Source: Haliclystus octoradiatus (Eukaryota > Cnidaria > Staurozoa > Stauromedusae > Haliclystidae). Taken from it: a stretch of 64,000 nt of DNA. Each line of letters begins with the position of its first letter. Positions within the stretch are counted from its first letter, which is position 1. This document shows positions 40,401 through 46,400 of the stretch, piece after piece. The position numbers and the translations under genes are program-made. The notes below the pieces were generated by a model that saw nothing but the letters and a program-made list of their open reading frames with translations, was not told the origin of the DNA and searched no databases. Location: assembly GCA_916610825.1 (NCBI GenBank), contig OU744448.1:19571032-19635031 (forward strand). The letters run 5' to 3'.

Positions 40401-43400
40401 AATAATGAATATTTATTACAGACCACTCATCTGACATATTTTAATGTCCTTTATTGGGTATATGACAGTTTTCAGAGGATTGGGATGTTCAGAAAAGCCA
40501 TAACGATTTGCATAATTGATATGAGTTCAATGCAAGAAAAAAGGTTTGATATTCTGCTGAAAGGTTGTCACCTTTTCAATTTTTGTTGCATGGTACAAGT
40601 TCAATTTTCAAAAATTATTTAGATATCTTTACTCACATGTTTCCGTAAAAAGCTGTTTTGTTTCTGTTTTGAAATGAAATCGGTAGACGGGAATTTTCTA
40701 TATTACCGGTTGGCCTACACATTAGACGTTGGGGAGACCGGGGTCACTTCGGACGCGGGTGACTTCGGACAGAACAGTTTTAGTTTAAATAAAAATACAA
40801 TCTCTAAGTATGTTAAATACAAAGGTAAAACATACGTATTGCCAAAATTTTAGATAATTTCATCAAGTAATAAAAAAGTTATTATGGTTTGAAACTTTGT
40901 CCCGCTTTTGTGTATTATTTGTTCTTGAAGAAAAAGTTCGACGAAGAAAATGCACGCAACCAACATGTTGGTATTTGGTACCATTTTGAAGCCAGTGACG
41001 TTGTGTGCCTCATACTGAAGTTTCATGCACGTGCGCTTTGAAAATTCAACTGCAGAAATGATATTCTTCAATGTTTATAAACGGGGTGACCACGGTCAGA
41101 GCGTCAAAACATAGCAAAGCGATGAAGAAGTAAAATATCAAGCTGTGAAACAAGGGTAAATCCGAAATTAAGTGGGTGTCAAGTTTCTACTTCCATTCAA
41201 GTTTGACACGCTCCAGCTGTGATGTTGTGTAAACATTTCAGAGCACGCGTGATCCGTCGGCTTAGAAAAATCAAGTATGAAGTGCATTTAATTACAGATA
41301 TGTCTCAATTTATATATGTCAAAGAGTTTGGTTTACTCTTGTTGATTTACGAGCATATTTTGTTTTCGTTTGGGGCCGCTGAGTTATCACTTGAATCTAC
41401 GGCTTTCGATGACTATTTCGACGCGCTAAAGAAATTATAAATATTAGCATGGTTTGTAATTTATGAATAATTTCATTGATTTCTCTGAGTAGATGAATGA
41501 TGAAGCTTTCGATTGATGTCAATGAACATTTGTTTCGTGCATTGTTGAGAGTTTAAATTCACTGTCCAGAGTCACCCCAGTCTGGCCGAAGTCACCCTGC
41601 TCAACTAGGGGTAAAAGAATGATCAAATACTCGGCACTCGAATATATTTAACTTTCCAACAATTTACCCTTTTAAACATGGCACATTAGCTATTAAATGA
41701 TATACGATTTATTTGTTTCGAGCGAAAAATAAAATAATTAGAAGTAAGAAACCGAAAAGCGTCCGATGTGTACCCGGTCTCCCCTATTTAACAGTGATTG
41801 TCTGTGATTGTCTGCTTGATGGTGGCCAAATGACAAAGTTAACCCTTTTAACAAAACATGTGCTTGTTCGCATCAGCCCCTGCGAAAAACAGTTCATGAA
41901 CAGTTTATGTATAGTTCATCAATGTTAAATGGCCCCTATTTTCATGAACTGTTCATGAACTCCTGAATTGTTTTTCGCTGGGGAGAGTCCCTACTAATAT
42001 TCACAGTTAGGGTCCGACAAAGTAGGAATCCTGCAATCCTTAAGACTCTTGAAGGAAGGCTAGAGCAAATTCAGAAGAAAATTGTTAAAGAAAATGTTGA
42101 AATACCTCTATAGTCCAGTCAATCTAAAATTTGACCAAGGACAAATTGCAACACAAGCTTTTTTTATGGAATATAGGGTAGAATTTTATGCTGAACAACA
42201 TATCGAAAATCGAGAAAAATCGAAGTGGCGGAAGGTGCTCAATTTTATAGAAATTAGTTACGGTCGGCATGAAAGCGAGGCTGTGTCATTTAGGGCTAAA
42301 AACTGAGCGATATTTCAAAAAATAAGAGAATGTACGCAATCAAGAAGAACACACTCAGTGACACAATATAATTACAGAAAAAAAATCATAAGTTGATCAT
42401 TATAACAGAAAAAACCATAACGAGGCTAAAAATTATATTAGGGAATTTACTGAACTTTTACTGTACTATCACTAATAACAAATGCGCATTAAAAGACGCT
42501 TGGCATAAGAACACGCATTAGCTCCTTGCAAATAGAGGCAAATCGATGTACCTAACGATTATATTAATTAACTACCAGGCAAAATCAAAATAAATCATAT
42601 ATAAATCAAGTAGACCATCCCGTACAAAATAAGGATGCGTCTAATCACCCTCAGTAGTGAAATGGGTATGGTCCAAGAGTCCAATACCAATAATAGGAAC
42701 ATTCCTGACATCATAAAATCATATCTAGGTTAGATAGACGTATATATAAATTAAGTAGACCATCCCATAGGAATCACAGATACATCTAACCCCCTCAATA
42801 GTATAATAGGTGTGGTCCAAGAGTCCAATATCAAGAACAGGAACCTTTCTGACATCATAAAATCCTATCTAGGTTGCATAGAATATATATATATAAATCA
42901 AGTAGACCATTCCATATGCATATTAGATACATCTTATCACATCTTATCTGAGTAGTATAATAGGTGTGGTCCAAGAGTCCAATACCAATAACAGGAACAT
43001 TCCTGACATCATAAAATCATATCTAGGTTAGATTGAACGTATATATAAATTAAGTAGACCATCCCATAGGAATCACAGATACATCTAACCCCCTCAATAG
43101 TATAATAGGTGTGGTCCAAGAGTCCAATATCAAGAACAGGAACCTTTCTGACATCATAAAATCCTATCTAGGTTGTATAGAATATAAATATAAATCGAGT
43201 AGACTATCCCATATGCATATTAGATACATCTTATCACCCTCAATGGAATAATAGGTGTGGTCAAAGAGTCCAATACCAAGAACAGGAACATTTCGGACAT
43301 CATAAAATCATATCTAGGTTGTATAGAATATAAATATAAATCGAGTAGACCATCCCATATGCATTATAGATACATCTAATCACCCTCAGTAGTATAATAG

Positions 43401-46400
43401 GTGTAGTCCAAGAGTCCAATATCAAGAACAGGAACATTTCTGACATCATAAAATCCTATCTAGGTTGTATAGAATAATATAAATCGAGTAGACCATCCCA
43501 TAGGCATGACAGGTACATCTAATCACCCTCAGTAGTATAATAGGTGAGGTCCAAGCGTCCAGTACCAATAACAGGAACATTTCTGACATCATAAAATCAT
43601 ATCTAGGTTGCATAGAATATATATATAAATTGAGTAGACCATCCCATATGCATTATAGATACATCTAATCACCCTCAGTAGTATAATAGGTGTGGTCCAA
43701 GAGTCCAATATCAAGAACAGGAACATTTCTGACATCATAAAATCCTATCTAGGTTGTATAGAATATAAATATAAATTGAGCAGACCATCCCATAGGCATG
43801 ACAGGTACATCTAATCACCCTCAGTAGTATAATAGGTGAGGTCCAAGAGTCCAATACAAATAACAGGAACATTTCTGACATCATAAAATCATATCTAGGT
43901 TGCATAGAATATATATATATAAATCGAGTAGACCATCCCATACGCATTATAGATACATCTAATCACCCTCAGTAGTATAATAGGTGTTGTCCAAGAGTCC
44001 AATATCAAGAACAGGAACATTTCTGACATCATAAAATCCTATCTAGGTTGTATAGAATATAAATATAAATCGAGTAGACAATTCCATATGCATATTAGAC
44101 ACATCTTATCACCCTCAGTAGTATAATAGGTGTGGTCCAAGATTCCAATATCAAGAACAGGAACATTTCTGCTGACATCATAAAATGATATCTACGTTAC
44201 ATAGAATGTATATATAATTCAAGTAAACCATCCCATAGGCATTACAGGTACATTTTATATATATATATATAAATCAAGTAGACCATCTCATAGGCATTAT
44301 AGTTACATCTCATCACCCTCAGTAGTATAATAGGTGTGGTCCAAGAGTCCATAACTTTCACCATCATAAACTTTATCTATGATTATAAAATAATATAGAT
44401 GTTGAATACAATGGATGTATATTTCTAATAAAACCATTCAAAATAGATTGAAGAGACATTCAACCATTGTTGCGATAATTAACATGTGTGGTCTAGGGGT
44501 CCACAGAAGATAACAAGAACATCCTCAATTGCTCAAAAGACATCTAGGTTGTACAATACCAGACATGCAATGTTTGTAAATTAGGGGTTGAGCAACAGTT
44601 GGGGCCTTTTACGGCTCATCAGGACGTGTTATTGCCCTAAATTTTGTCTGTGAAATCGTGAATTCTTATTCTTATCTACGTTATTGCGTTATCGATGATT
44701 TTTGCGTTATATAAAAACAAAAACATGAAGTTTTACAGAATATTTCAGATAAAATCATAGCAAAATTCCCTATTTGGGACGCCAGAATTCAAAAAGTTCT
44801 CAAGGGGGTGAATCTCCAGACCCCATTTTAAGAATTCAACCCTGTTTTCCTATTTTTATCATGCAAAATTTTTATTATTTGCAAACACCTTGTTCACCAT
44901 TCAAACTTTGCATGTTCAGCTAAATATTAATAATACGATTTAAAAGCAGATAGGTCTGAATTGAATCAATTTCAAGAAAGCTCTTTCGTTTGAATGCATG
45001 AAATTTGAAACTTTCATTATGCTATGCGTGAAATTGTACAGATTGAGTACGTAAATACGTTATTGCCATGGCATATAGGGGGCCAACAGTTGTGTGCACT
45101 GTTATACGGGGTGCATTAATATGCTGCCAAACTATGTCAGAAATAAAGATAATAGGCCAACAAATGTTATTGGTCCTGATTTGGATCACTCAGCAGAACT
45201 GATGCTATCATGTGTAATACTGTTACAGCAGAGCCCATAGGAATTGGCAATTGTACATGCATTTACATCCAAATATCTAGGAGTCTTGCATCCTGTCTAA
45301 ACCACTATGTCTTAACAAACAACTGAGAACTGAATCCTTATGATCATTTTTATTTTCACATCATGAATTCATGATCATGCTACAACCTACATATCGAACA
45401 AACATTAGAATAATTGAATATAATTCATTAAAAATATGTTTCACTTACTTTTAATTAAAATACTGACCTTGATTTTGGAAAATAGAAAGCCAATACAATA
45501 AGTGTTAGGCCCTATTGAATATCTACAGATTTTGCTTTGAACCTTGTCCTTGATAATGCCTGTCATCCTTCGTTTTCCTCTGCAACATAACACTGGGAGA
45601 CTTTTCGATGATAACATTCCATTATGAATTAATTCGTGAGAGAGTTTCTTCGAATCAAATATCTTTGAGTACCAAAATTAGGAGGAAAGTGTACCATTTC
45701 CCCATTAAACCATAAAAAATCATACGCAAACCTGAACGATACGCGAACGATGTCTACCATCTTGTTGTATTGTCTTTCGATCAAAATTTGACAGTTTTCC
45801 GAAAACATGTCGCACTCAGCCTGTGCGCAGACGTTTAGATAGAGGCATAATGGCGTTTTAGAAAGGGTTAATAATTTGTGACTTTAAATGCAAATAAAGT
45901 AATGTTCCGCCACCTCGATTTTTCTCGATTTTCAGCATGTTGTTAAGCGTTAAATTCTGTTCTAGAATCTGTAAAAAAAGCTTGTGTTGCAATTTGTCCT
46001 GGGTTCTGAGTTTTTTCGATCTAGATTGACTGGACTACTAGGATTCCAGAGGGGTGAACCTTTTGTCGGACCCTGTTCACAGTAGCATACATCCTACTTA
46101 CTGTTACAACTTACATATTCATTTCCATTCTCAGGATTAGCTTGACTATGTACTTCGCATGCTGGGTCTTGTTTCCATGCTTCAATATCACCGCAATCAC
46201 AACAACCACCAGATCCAAGTGAAGCATGAAACTAAAAATAAATAAAGAGGAACTTGTCAGAGTGACCAGAGAAAATGATAACACAACCTCCACAGCAGGA
46301 CCTAGTCTATGTCTAGATAACAAAAGATATCAATGATATAAGTCTGCAAACACTTCTAAATTGAAAATCATCAATGGTAAATTCCAAGAGATAAGACATA

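Noticed and set aside
42590..44400. Regular repeats as a possible CRISPR array
   Set aside because: The whole ~147-bp unit repeats with no unique spacers, and the DNA is clearly animal nuclear.
44630..45110. Possible further TIR element with ACGTTATTGC motifs
   Set aside because: The motif recurs, but I could not define matching ends or a target duplication. It lies inside the 4-kb element.
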